Assembly: GCA_012513815.1 (NCBI GenBank)
Contig: JAAZBM010000014.1
Location: forward strand, 310,001-374,000
Origin: Candidatus Sumerlaeota bacterium
GTDB taxonomy: Bacteria > Sumerlaeota > Sumerlaeia > Sumerlaeales > Sumerlaeaceae
Length of the DNA stretch: 64,000 nucleotides
Direction: 5' to 3'
The translations under genes were made by a program, and so were the position numbers. The notes under the pieces were generated by a model. The model did no database searches and was not told the origin of the DNA. It was given only the letters and a program-made list of their open reading frames with translations. Numbering within the stretch: the stretch's first letter is position 1; each line of letters starts with the position of its first letter. Of this stretch, positions 30,684 to 39,038 are shown in pieces.

Positions 30684-32276
30684 TTATGCTGTTCGGTTGC
30701 CTACATTTTCGACTGCCCGCGTCTCGCGCAAGACTGTCACTTTGATAGGACCGGGGAAATCAATCTCTTGCTCTATCCGCTTTGCGACATCTCGAGCCAT
30801 GAGAATCGCGTGATTATCGTCAACTATTTCTGGTTTAACCATAATGCGCAATTCACGACCGGCTTGCATTGCATAACTCTTATCCACGCCTTCACAACTC
30901 GTAGCAATTTCTTCAAGTTTTTCCATTCGCTTGATATAACTCTCCAAGGTCTCGCGACGTGCTCCGGGACGCGCTGCGCTGATGGCATCGGCGGCCTGGA
31001 CCAAAACAGCTACGATAGTTTTGGGTTCTACTTCATTGTGGTGAGCCTCGACAGCATGACAAACCGCCGTGCTCTCACCGTATTTCTTACACAGTTCTGC
31101 CCCCAAAAGAGCATGGGGACCTTCTTGTTCCTGACTTACAGCCTTGCCGATATCATGCAAAAACGCCGCACGCTTCGCCAATTTACTGTCAACTCCAAGT
31201 TCTGCAGCCATGTGACTTGCCAAGGTTGCAACCTCTTGAAGATGTGCCAGAACATTCTGCCCATAGCTTGTCCGAAACTTCAGTTTGCCCAACAGTTTGA
31301 TAAGTTCCGGGTTTAAATCATGAAAACCCATATCCAGAGCGGCCTTTTCGCCTTCTTGGCGCAAGTGTTCCATAAACTCTTTTTCGGTCTTCTTGACAAC
31401 TTCTTCGATACGTGCCGGTTGAATCCGACCATCCATCAGCAGTCTCTCAATCGAAAGACGAGCTATTTCGCGCCGAATTGGCTCGTAACAACTCAAAACG
31501 ATTGCTTCCGGAGTATCATCAATGATAAGATTCACGCCTGTAGCGGCTTCGAGCGAGCGGATATTCCGACCCTCTTTGCCGATTATTCGACCCTTCATCT
31601 CATCTGACGGTAATGGTAAAACCGTCACGGCACTCTCCGAAATATGCTCGGTCGCTGTTCGCTGAATTGCTAGCGCCAAAATCTGACGGGCTTTTTTGTC
31701 CGCTGACTCACGCGTGTCGGCCTCGGCACGACGCAAGATATTTGCAGATTCGGCCTGAACAGTCTTTTCCAACTGTTTCAGCAACAGATCCTTTGCTTCC
31801 TCCGGAGTCATTCCGCATATTTTTTCTGCTTTTTGCTGAAGCGAAACTTCAAGCTCAGATATTTGTTTCTCACGTCTATCTAGAGAGCCAAGACGTTGAT
31901 CTACAATTTGTTCCTTCTCGGCAACGGCCTTCGCTTGCTTAGTCGCTTGGTCAAGCTTCTGTTCAAGTTGGCGTTCCTTCTGAAGCTCTTTGTTCTTCAA
32001 AGAATCCAGCTCACTACGCTTACGCTGGAGCTCCTTTTCATGACGCTGAGTGCTGTGAAAGATATTCTTCTCACCGCGTAGCTCCGCGTCCTTCAAAATT
32101 GTTTCGGATTCCCTTTTAGCTTCTTCAATGATAAGTTGGGCTTGTTCCTGGGCAGATTTGAACTGTGCTCCTAATTGTTGTTTCATAAACCAATAAATCA
32201 CACCCGATACCGCTGTAATACCTACTACAGCAATCGTCCCGGGAATGACAAAGGTTTGTACATACTCTCCTAGCAT
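30684..32276 (-). CDS. rny: Ribonuclease Y
   Basis: RNase Y is a membrane-anchored endonuclease that starts mRNA decay. It has one N-terminal membrane helix (about 8-30). A long coiled coil (about 35-175, Lys/Glu/Gln-rich) follows, then a KH domain with GRIIGKEGRNIRSLE, then an HD domain with HDIGKA (near residue 370). At 530 aa it matches the family. The Shine-Dalgarno GGAGGTGA (32286-32293) lies 9 nt upstream of the ATG and is a near-perfect match to the ribosomal anti-SD, which suggests strong translation. The gene has its own promoter and terminator. Confidence 0.96.
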   Translation of the reverse strand: MLGEYVQTFVIPGTIAVVGITAVSGVIYWFMKQQLGAQFKSAQEQAQLIIEEAKRESETILKDAELRGEKNIFHSTQRHEKELQRKRSELDSLKNKELQKERQLEQKLDQATKQAKAVAEKEQIVDQRLGSLDRREKQISELEVSLQQKAEKICGMTPEEAKDLLLKQLEKTVQAESANILRRAEADTRESADKKARQILALAIQRTATEHISESAVTVLPLPSDEMKGRIIGKEGRNIRSLEAATGVNLIIDDTPEAIVLSCYEPIRREIARLSIERLLMDGRIQPARIEEVVKKTEKEFMEHLRQEGEKAALDMGFHDLNPELIKLLGKLKFRTSYGQNVLAHLQEVATLASHMAAELGVDSKLAKRAAFLHDIGKAVSQEQEGPHALLGAELCKKYGESTAVCHAVEAHHNEVEPKTIVAVLVQAADAISAARPGARRETLESYIKRMEKLEEIATSCEGVDKSYAMQAGRELRIMVKPEIVDDNHAILMARDVAKRIEQEIDFPGPIKVTVLRETRAVENVGNRTA

Positions 32277-32351
32277 AAGGAGCGTTCACCTCCGTTTATT
32301 GTGTCAAAGATCATCGTGACTTGTGGTAATTTCTTTACTAAAGCCGTCACA

Positions 32352-32382
32352 TTATACAACAAAAAGGGTAAAAATAGTCAAC
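32352..32382 (-). promoter_or_regulatory. Putative promoter for rny
   Basis: On the minus strand TTGACT (32377-32382) and a perfect TATAAT (32352-32357) are separated by 19 nt, about 76 nt upstream of the start. The spacing is slightly long but both boxes are good. In the same 284-nt divergent spacer I see no clear promoter for the plus-strand gene at 32561. A Shine-Dalgarno-like GGAGGTGA at 32465-32472 on the plus strand has no start codon after it. Confidence 0.5.
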
Positions 32383-32560
32383 AAATAATAGTGCCATCTT
32401 GTTAAAATTCATGAAAAACATTTCTTTAGGTTTAACAGTTTCTTCGCATCAACAGAAATCAAGCGGAGGTGACATCGTAAACGGCGAAACTCTATCGCAA
32501 ATATTTCACAGGACTATCAGGTAATATTCTCAAACAAAAATAACACCAAGAGATTCTCGT

Positions 32561-33640
32561 ATGCAACTGACAAAACAAGAACAACAAGCGATTTTCGACG
32601 CAAAAGCGGGAGCATCGGTCAACATTGCTCAACTGACCATGGACGCACCTGTCATCCCACTCAAAATGACCGCCGGAGGTCCTCCTCTTCTTCTCTCTGA
32701 CGACCCCGAATATATTCGTCTTCCTCAGGCTGGAGCCATGCGCGAGACCCTAAGACCGGGCATCTTCAGGCTCTACTCCTACCATGTCAACGCAATCAAA
32801 GGGCAACAAACACGCATCACGAACGTGATTGAGAATCTCGGCGACAAACCGATGACCGTTCGCCTGTTGCGTCAGGCCTTCCCCAAACCGGACAACGAGT
32901 ATAATCTGGTCGGATGCGAGGGGCTCAAGCAGTATTGGACATCCACCCCGGAAGAACAGGGACGCATCGTCGCCCCCGGACAATCAATCGCCATCGACCC
33001 CAAGATGGAAAACACGCTCATCAGCTATGACGACTTATCACACGGATTTTATGAAATTTTCATCGACCAGCCCGCACGCATCACCACACTGCAAACAACG
33101 TCCGATAAGTCTGGCCCGGACGCCAATAAGCAAATTCACGAACTGCAACCCATTCCGGCCGAAAACAACAACGCCGGACGCGGATTTTTCCCGTTCAGCG
33201 AGTACGAAGTCACGACACCCGACGCATACGTCATGGACACTGCCAATGGAGCCGTCCAAATCGTCATCGCCGACGGCATCACAGACCGCTGGATTACGGG
33301 ATGGAGCAGCGATTTGGATAAACCGACAATCCTTGCAGGCAACTACGGCGTCATGTACAACATGACCATCCAACGCAAACACAGCGATGGACGGGCATGG
33401 GCGCTCATCACATGGAACCAGAGAGCCGAAGACCAATGGTGTGGCGGCATCGCAATGGCCATCATGGTGAACGGAGAACTCATCACCATTCCAAGCGACT
33501 GCGTCAAGATTGGGCATGCCCCACAGGCAAGCGTCATCAAGGTTTTTGAGCCATCAGAAGAACCAATCAAACTGGTTTTTTCGCCGCCGGGGGCATCATG
33601 CCTACCCATACCCCTCATTTTTGTCCCAATCGAGAAATAA
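32561..33640 (+). CDS. Hypothetical beta-rich protein, no signal peptide
   Basis: The 359-aa protein has no signal peptide or membrane helix. It is rich in beta-type segments. The middle holds FRLYSYHVNAIKGQQTRITNVIENLGDKPMTVRLLRQ, which looks like a region found in some copper-amine-oxidase-stalk proteins of Firmicutes. I cannot confirm the relation. Other conserved-looking spots are GYWT-like aromatic stretches and a C-terminal PPGASCLPIPLIF. No catalytic motif is visible. The neighbour at 33741 is a small secreted protein with its own promoter. Confidence 0.7.
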   Translation: MQLTKQEQQAIFDAKAGASVNIAQLTMDAPVIPLKMTAGGPPLLLSDDPEYIRLPQAGAMRETLRPGIFRLYSYHVNAIKGQQTRITNVIENLGDKPMTVRLLRQAFPKPDNEYNLVGCEGLKQYWTSTPEEQGRIVAPGQSIAIDPKMENTLISYDDLSHGFYEIFIDQPARITTLQTTSDKSGPDANKQIHELQPIPAENNNAGRGFFPFSEYEVTTPDAYVMDTANGAVQIVIADGITDRWITGWSSDLDKPTILAGNYGVMYNMTIQRKHSDGRAWALITWNQRAEDQWCGGIAMAIMVNGELITIPSDCVKIGHAPQASVIKVFEPSEEPIKLVFSPPGASCLPIPLIFVPIEK

Positions 33641-33668
33641 TTATAACCTTTGCAAGTGTAATTTCTCC

Positions 33669-33698
33669 TTGACATTTGTATATATGTTAGGTTATATT
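33669..33698 (+). promoter_or_regulatory. Predicted sigma-70 promoter for the small secreted protein
   Basis: A perfect -35 box TTGACA (33669-33674) is followed after 18 nt by TATATT (33693-33698). It lies 42 nt upstream of the start codon at 33741. Confidence 0.6.
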
Positions 33699-33740
33699 GG
33701 GACTATAAACAAACTATTTAAGGGCAGAAAACAACTGATT

Positions 33741-34169
33741 ATGAGCATGTCATTGAAATTATTCGCTGTTGGAACACTAACAACAATCGTGATGATGAGC
33801 ACCTGCAATACGTCTTTTGCCGGTGGGGAATGCCCTCCGCCACCATCAAAGCAAGTTGTCGACGTCCCGGTTATGCCGCAACAACAGGGATACATTTGCC
33901 GCGACTGGCCCATCCCAACACCGCGCAGATATGTCGGATTCGGTGCTAAACTCAATCCATTCTACACCCCGACCTATACGTACCCATCGGAAAGAGTATA
34001 CGAAGGAGACAATCCTAAGTATTATCCTTTCTTTTTGCCGCGTAAATGGGCTAACTACAAAAGCGCCCCAGTATACTACAAGGGCGATTACGGTTACAAG
34101 AGCCGCAGCAACCACTATTGGGATTCCTATGACGAGTGGGAACTGGAAAAAAGCGAACAGCGTCAGTAG
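33741..34169 (+). CDS. Small secreted Tyr/Pro-rich protein
   Basis: The frame is open further upstream into the preceding gene, but the promoter at 33669 and the signal peptide place the start at ATG 33741 (or ATG 33747). A Shine-Dalgarno is not obvious: AAGGG lies 17 nt away. The signal sequence runs to about residue 28, ending in TSFAGGECP. The mature part is about 115 residues and rich in Tyr, Pro, Arg and Lys (for example YTYPSERVYEGDNPKYYP), with a charged C-terminus. It has two Cys. I do not recognise a family. A structural or envelope role is only a guess. Confidence 0.65.
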   Translation: MSMSLKLFAVGTLTTIVMMSTCNTSFAGGECPPPPSKQVVDVPVMPQQQGYICRDWPIPTPRRYVGFGAKLNPFYTPTYTYPSERVYEGDNPKYYPFFLPRKWANYKSAPVYYKGDYGYKSRSNHYWDSYDEWELEKSEQRQ

Positions 34170-34205
34170 TTTTTCACTCATTACTTCATTTTTTGTATTT
34201 TAGCA

Positions 34206-34235
34206 TTGACAAGTTACCCATTTTTATGCTATAAG
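34206..34235 (+). promoter_or_regulatory. Promoter of the sigma-factor pair
   Basis: TTGACA (34206-34211) and TATAAG (34230-34235) are separated by 18 nt, and the -10 is extended by a TG at 34227-34228. The boxes are ordinary sigma-70 type, so the housekeeping sigma factor probably drives the pair; no autoregulatory ECF-type promoter is evident. Confidence 0.65.
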
Positions 34236-34311
34236 TGGGATTGATTGGTCAATCTGTAAGTTTATTACAATCGGGCTTAACACAGACACAGAAAGATATA
34301 GTCGCACAGAC

Positions 34312-34971
34312 ATGGGTAAAAATAAGAAAGCGCCGGAAAAATCTCCAAAAAAATCAAATTCTAACGATGAGTTGGCGGCACCACGCTTCTTGGAACGCTC
34401 CGAAGAAAAGGAAATTATCGGACGAGTGCAAAAAGGAGATGTCAACGCATTTACCATTTTGGTTGACGCGTACAAACAAAAGGCATATTACACCGCATAT
34501 GGATTTGTAAATAATCACGAAGACGCTCTGGATCTGTCACAAGATGCTTTCATCAAAGCATTCAAAGCAATCAAGACATTCGACCTAAAAGCGCCATTCT
34601 TTCCGTGGTTCTACAAAATCATCAAGAATCATTGCCTGAACCACATCAAGAAAAACAAACGTTTCGAGCATCAGTCTATCGAAGAACAGGCCGAAGACCA
34701 GTTCATCCAATACCCTGACACTAAACCGCTGCCTGATGATCTATACCAAATGTCTGACATGAATCTAAGACTCTGGAAAGCAATCGAAACGCTTAAGCCT
34801 GATTTCAGAGAAATTATCACACTTAAACACTATCACGGGTTGTCTTATAAGGAAATTGCTGAAGCACTCAACATCCCCATCGGGACTGTCATGAGCCGCC
34901 TGTTCAACGCAAGACAAGAACTTAAAGACATCGTCGAAAAAGATGAAATCCCTCCCAATCAAGAGCAATAA
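34312..34971 (+). CDS. RNA polymerase sigma factor, sigma-70 family (ECF-like), first of a pair
   Basis: The 219-aa protein has a short basic N-terminus (about 30 residues). Region 2 spans about residues 35-100 (AFTILVDAYKQKAYY, HEDALDLSQDAFIKAFKAI). Region 4 lies near the C-terminus, with PDFREIITLKHYHGLSYKEIAEALNIPIG. It directs core RNA polymerase to a set of target promoters. No anti-sigma factor gene is beside it. The downstream gene at 34987 is a paralogue with nearly the same regions 2 and 4; only 15 nt separate them, so both are on one transcript. Confidence 0.92.
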   Translation: MGKNKKAPEKSPKKSNSNDELAAPRFLERSEEKEIIGRVQKGDVNAFTILVDAYKQKAYYTAYGFVNNHEDALDLSQDAFIKAFKAIKTFDLKAPFFPWFYKIIKNHCLNHIKKNKRFEHQSIEEQAEDQFIQYPDTKPLPDDLYQMSDMNLRLWKAIETLKPDFREIITLKHYHGLSYKEIAEALNIPIGTVMSRLFNARQELKDIVEKDEIPPNQEQ

Positions 34972-34986
34972 AGCAAAGTCATAAAG

Positions 34987-36291
34987 ATGAAGAAAAAAAC
35001 ACCTGCGAAAAGCTCGCCGGACCCGAAAAAAAGAAAACAGGCTGCAAAACCTACGCTTCAGAAAACAGCAAAGAAAGCTACGCTGACTGTCGCTAAAAGG
35101 AAAACGACTCAACCCAAACCAGCCGCAAAGAAGAAGGTAACGACAGCCGTTGCCAAGACTGTCAAAAAACAAACGAAGACAGCTGTCGCCAAGAAAGCAA
35201 TCGTTGCCCCGAAGAAAGCAACCAAGCCAGCTAAGCCGGTGAAAGTCGCCCCAAAGAAAGCGGCAAAGCCCGTTGCGGTCAAGTCTTCGAAAAAGCAAGC
35301 ACCGAAAGCAAAAGCGTCCGTTAAGAAAGCTGTTGTCCCGAAGAAACAGATAGCAACACCTGCTCCAAAGAAAACACCCATCGCAAAAGCTAAAGTGACG
35401 AAGGTCACCAAAGCAATCAAGCCTTCCAAAGTCACTCGGGCAATGAAACCCGCTGCAAAACCGGTGAAACCGGCACCAAAGATTGTCGAAAAAAAGGCTG
35501 GCAAGCCAAAGGCCGCAAAGAATGTTGTTACTGATTCATTGTTGGGCAAAACGGACGAAGAGCTTAAGAAGAACATCAAGATTGAGCCAGTTGACCTTGA
35601 CCCGAAGCCAATGGCGGAAATACTGATTTCTGTCCTTGTACCGGCCAAAAAGAAAAGAGTTGTTGGCAGACCTCGTAAGAAAGCTCCCAAGCAGCCTAAG
35701 TCGACTGAGCCGGAGACACCTCAGTTCCTGACCACTATTCAGGAAAAGTCCATCATCAAAAAAGTGCAGGACGGCGAGGTTGGAGCATTCGAGCAATTAG
35801 TCAATGCCTATAAACAAAAAGCGTTCTATGTTGCGCTGAACCTTGTCAAAAACCACGAAGACGCGTTGGATTTGGCGCAAGATGCATTTGTTAAGGCATT
35901 CAAGGCCATTAAGTCTTTCGACCTAGAGGCCACGTTTTTTCCGTGGTTCTACAAGATCATCCGTAATCACTGCCTGAACCACATCAAAAAGAATCAACGC
36001 ATTCGCAATGATTCGCTTCAGGAAATCGAAGAGGAAACATATCAGCAGTTCCAAGACACCAAGCCCAAGCCGCGTGACCAGTATCATACGGATGAAACTT
36101 GCAACTTGCTGTGGAACTCGATTGAAAGACTTAAACCGGACTTCCGCGAAATTATCACACTCAAGCATTTTCACAACTTATCATACAAGGAAATTGCTGA
36201 AGCTCTTAACATCCCCATCGGGACTGTCATGAGTCGCCTGTTCAACGCGCGACAAGAATTGCGTGACTTGGTGAGACGCGCAGAATCATAA
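34987..36291 (+). CDS. Sigma-70-family (ECF-like) factor with histone H1-like, AT-hook N-terminal extension
   Basis: The last 195 residues are an ordinary sigma-70-family factor, regions 2 and 4, paralogous to the preceding gene. The first 240 are exceptional. Residues 1-180 are a low-complexity Lys/Ala/Pro/Val repeat with many KKA, PKK and AAKP units, like the C-terminal tail of histone H1 or AlgP/Hc1. Residues 224-232 contain RVVGRPRKK, with the G-R-P core (227-229) of an AT-hook. So a promoter-specificity factor appears fused to a non-specific DNA-binding tail. The frame is continuous through the repeat, and base composition is adenine-rich there. The start is ATG with TAAAG just upstream. 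No anti-sigma gene is seen. Confidence 0.88.
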   Translation: MKKKTPAKSSPDPKKRKQAAKPTLQKTAKKATLTVAKRKTTQPKPAAKKKVTTAVAKTVKKQTKTAVAKKAIVAPKKATKPAKPVKVAPKKAAKPVAVKSSKKQAPKAKASVKKAVVPKKQIATPAPKKTPIAKAKVTKVTKAIKPSKVTRAMKPAAKPVKPAPKIVEKKAGKPKAAKNVVTDSLLGKTDEELKKNIKIEPVDLDPKPMAEILISVLVPAKKKRVVGRPRKKAPKQPKSTEPETPQFLTTIQEKSIIKKVQDGEVGAFEQLVNAYKQKAFYVALNLVKNHEDALDLAQDAFVKAFKAIKSFDLEATFFPWFYKIIRNHCLNHIKKNQRIRNDSLQEIEEETYQQFQDTKPKPRDQYHTDETCNLLWNSIERLKPDFREIITLKHFHNLSYKEIAEALNIPIGTVMSRLFNARQELRDLVRRAES

Positions 36292-36309
36292 GACTCTGCC
36301 ACATACGAT

Positions 36310-36352
36310 AAAAAAAGAGGCTTCCTTATCAAACGATGATGAAGCCTCTTTT
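36310..36352. terminator. Bidirectional terminator between the sigma gene and dacB
   Basis: A 10-bp stem (AAGAGGCTTC at 36315-36324 with GAAGCCTCTT at 36341-36350, 16-nt loop) is flanked by T runs in both directions (TTTT on plus, TTTTTT on minus). It can stop both convergent transcripts. Confidence 0.8.
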
Positions 36353-36356
36353 GCAA

Positions 36357-37934
36357 CTATGGAGTAGCTCGAACCAGCGTCTCGCAGATTCGATCTTCGA
36401 CAGCCCGTGCCCCACTGCGACTGGCCTTGTTGACCAGTATCGCAAACACATAGGTTTGCTTCTCGCTGGCTTGCACATAACCCGACAAAGTCACCACGCC
36501 ATTAATCGTACCGGTCTTGGCAATAATCCGTCCCGGATACCCTTGCATACGGCTCTTCAATGTCCCATCAATGCCGCTTTTGGGCAACGTATTATAGAAA
36601 ACACTAAAGCTCGGCTGAGACACCATATAGGTCAGCAATTGCACAAGCTGATGCGGGCTAACCCGATTAGCTTCGCTCAGACCGCAACCATCCGCGCCAT
36701 AAAAACCGGTAATATCTACGCCCGCGCGTTTTAAGAAGTTTCGCTCAATAACGCGTGAAGTCGCGTAACCGGCCTTACCGCCCTTGACAGCGCCAATGCT
36801 GACATAAATCTGTTCGGCCAAATGGTTCTCACTGTGTTTGTTCATCACGGTCAAAATATCCGATAACGCCGGCGACTGATAGTAAGCAACCACGTTCTCA
36901 CGCGACGGAGTGCATATACGCCGACGCTCGATTGTCAGAGTCCCATCAAAATCGATGCCTGACTTCTTGAGTAGACTGCGGAAGACAGCCGCCGCATACA
37001 AAGAGGGATTGTCGGACGGCAACGTCAACGCCTTGACCGAATTCACATTGCCCATCAATTGGATTCGGTTATCTGTCCCACGTTTGACTTTGAAAGCCGA
37101 GCCTTTGCCCGTAACAGTCTTGTTGATAATCGGATACCCCTGAGCATCAGGTCGGAACTCCACAATGCCCGGCTGCCCCGGTGCTCCCGGTTTGACAACG
37201 ACTTCCATCAAATTCTCTTTCACAGTCAGCGGGCTTGGGAAGTTCGCATAAGTATCATTCAGCATACGCGATGGCCAATCCGGCTTCAAGCCGCCCATAT
37301 CCCAATCAGAACAATCAATCTTCAGACCGCCTTTGATGTGGCGTATTCCCTGCTGCTTAACCTTATCAACCCAGTCACGATAAACCCAGTCCGGCGCGGT
37401 TTTGCGAAACAGCAATGACGAAAAAGTCGGATCGCCCTGTGGCAGAATCACCAAGTCTCCGTTGAGTGTCCCATCCGAAGAAACCGAACCTGTCTTCATC
37501 AAGTAGGTTTGATAGCGGAAATCCGGACCAAGCTGATCCAGAGCCAGGCAGGTCGTCATCACTTTACGCACGGACGCCGGGATGAACCCACGATTGGCAT
37601 TATTGTTCTGATACAACACCTTGCCATTTTCGAGCCGCGCAACCTCCACTCCAAATATACCGGCATTACGGTTATCCCGTAGAATTCGTTCTATTGCAGT
37701 AGGAATATCAGCCTCGGTGACAGGCGTCGGTGCCGGCGTGGGAGTCGCCTCTTTCTTGGCTTTTTTCTTGGTAGACGATTTCCTAGAAGAAGTCGTCTTA
37801 CTCTTGCTTTTCTTTTCAGTCGACGATGCTGTCGCCTTCTTCTTAGCTGTGGGTGCAGCTTGCACTGGCAATGTAGCAAAACAGCATAAGACAGCGCACA
37901 ACACCAAAAGAGTGGTTTTAAGTATGTTTTTCAT
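36357..37934 (-). CDS. dacB: D-alanyl-D-alanine carboxypeptidase/endopeptidase (PBP4, peptidase S13)
   Basis: The periplasmic enzyme trims peptidoglycan stem peptides and cross-links. A signal peptide (1-26) ends in PVQAA. The catalytic triplet is complete: S-x-x-K in ASVRK (near 121), S-x-N in HSEN (near 366) and K-T-G in AKTGT (near 473). Between the signal and the enzyme lies a Lys/Ser/Thr-rich linker (about 27-75, with repeated KKK and SSRKSS) ending in Pro/Thr repeats, which is unusual for PBP4. The 525-aa length fits after allowing for the linker. It starts after the terminator of the Nudix gene. Confidence 0.93.
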   Translation of the reverse strand: MKNILKTTLLVLCAVLCCFATLPVQAAPTAKKKATASSTEKKSKSKTTSSRKSSTKKKAKKEATPTPAPTPVTEADIPTAIERILRDNRNAGIFGVEVARLENGKVLYQNNNANRGFIPASVRKVMTTCLALDQLGPDFRYQTYLMKTGSVSSDGTLNGDLVILPQGDPTFSSLLFRKTAPDWVYRDWVDKVKQQGIRHIKGGLKIDCSDWDMGGLKPDWPSRMLNDTYANFPSPLTVKENLMEVVVKPGAPGQPGIVEFRPDAQGYPIINKTVTGKGSAFKVKRGTDNRIQLMGNVNSVKALTLPSDNPSLYAAAVFRSLLKKSGIDFDGTLTIERRRICTPSRENVVAYYQSPALSDILTVMNKHSENHLAEQIYVSIGAVKGGKAGYATSRVIERNFLKRAGVDITGFYGADGCGLSEANRVSPHQLVQLLTYMVSQPSFSVFYNTLPKSGIDGTLKSRMQGYPGRIIAKTGTINGVVTLSGYVQASEKQTYVFAILVNKASRSGARAVEDRICETLVRATP

Positions 37935-37969
37935 AATCAGTTTTAACTATACAGATTCCAACTAAATGG

Positions 37970-38015
37970 TTTGTAAAAGAAAACAACGAAGCCTCATAAA
38001 AGGTTCGTTGTTTTT
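37970..38015 (-). terminator. Terminator of the Nudix-protein gene
   Basis: An 11-bp A/T-rich stem (37980-37990 pairing with 38004-38014, around AACAACGAA) is followed on the minus strand by TTTTCTTTTAC. It ends the transcript of the gene at 38040 before dacB starts. Confidence 0.7.
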
Positions 38016-38039
38016 CTATAATTAATCCTCGACTTTCAA

Positions 38040-38825
38040 TCAGCCTTGAGGGAAAATCTCGCTCATATCGAGTTGATGCGTGCGCAGCCAACGACGCATT
38101 TCAGTGCGATCCAGACGATACTTCTCGCCGCCGCTCATCTCTTGCAAGAACGGAAGTGAACGCATCCACGCATCCCACTTTCTGCGGTCAGCAGTTGTGC
38201 CCCAGACTTGTTCGACAAGTGAGAGCATATCGGAAGCCGGAATCACCGAACGGAAGAAGTCGAACAATATCTCCGTGCGCAAAGCTTCTTCTTTCAGAAT
38301 GCTCAAAAGCTGTTTCGTTATCTGTTCATGGTCAAAAGCTAAAATAGGATGTTTCTTGACCGGATGATAATCTGCTTCAATCGAATCAATCATCGGCTTC
38401 AATTCCTCGACACGTTTGCCGGTTTTCTCATCAACCAGCAGAGGAATTGCACCCAGATAAAACACCGAAATAGAACGTCCACGCGCATCTTTTTTCAGTG
38501 GGCCAACTGTCATAATCTGCTTCAGCCGGATAGAACCCGTTTTGCCCAAGCCTGTCTGCTCCTTCAGCTCACGCAAAACGCCTGCCTCAAGAACCTCGTC
38601 ATTCTTCAGATAACCACCGGGGAACGCACACAAACCGCCATAAGGCTCATCAGCACTGCGAATAAGAACGAATTTCAGTTGCTGTTCTTCAAAAGCAAAC
38701 ATTACTACGTAAACGATTACTTTGATATCTTGATCTTGACCAAGCTTTGCGGTCTTTGTGGTGGAGCCGGCTTTTTTAGCGGGAAGAGTTTTCTTCCCAG
38801 CCATCGACTTCTTGGGTATTACCAT
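38040..38825 (-). CDS. NrtR-like Nudix protein with degenerate Nudix box
   Basis: The central domain is a Nudix fold. Its Nudix box runs GGYLKNDE...RELKEQTGL, and the second Glu of the REUxEE core is Gln, so hydrolysis is probably lost. The C-terminal 90 residues look like a winged-helix DNA-binding domain (from ILFDFFRSVIPAS, with AWMRSLPFLQE). This is the layout of NrtR regulators of NAD metabolism, which sense ADP-ribose. The N-terminus is basic (PKKSMAGKKTLPAKKAG). The start is set at ATG 38825 (261 aa) with GGGAG 10 nt upstream; ATG 38846 or an even earlier start is possible. No NAD gene is adjacent. A regulator role is an inference. Confidence 0.8.
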   Translation of the reverse strand: MVIPKKSMAGKKTLPAKKAGSTTKTAKLGQDQDIKVIVYVVMFAFEEQQLKFVLIRSADEPYGGLCAFPGGYLKNDEVLEAGVLRELKEQTGLGKTGSIRLKQIMTVGPLKKDARGRSISVFYLGAIPLLVDEKTGKRVEELKPMIDSIEADYHPVKKHPILAFDHEQITKQLLSILKEEALRTEILFDFFRSVIPASDMLSLVEQVWGTTADRRKWDAWMRSLPFLQEMSGGEKYRLDRTEMRRWLRTHQLDMSEIFPQG

Positions 38826-39038
38826 TAATTTTGTACTCCCAGTCATTTTGGAAATATTTATATAGTAGTACCATTTTTGCTTAAAAAAATGCAATATAAA
38901 GACAGTTATGTACAATTATAACAGCGTTTCTATTATCACTTTTTGTTTTTTTGTATATTTATTGTGGGCAATAAACCGCTATACTTTGCCCCTTTTGACG
39001 AATTCAATATCTATATCATACTATTATAATATGATTAG

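Noticed and set aside
32465-32472. Shine-Dalgarno-like GGAGGTGA on the plus strand in the rny spacer
   Set aside because: No ATG, GTG or TTG follows at a usable distance with an open frame, so I do not call a small gene there.
35000-35560. Possible frameshift or contamination in the Lys-rich stretch of the second sigma gene
   Set aside because: The frame stays open from the ATG through the repeat into sigma region 2, and codon choice changes smoothly; no stop or switch of frame is seen.
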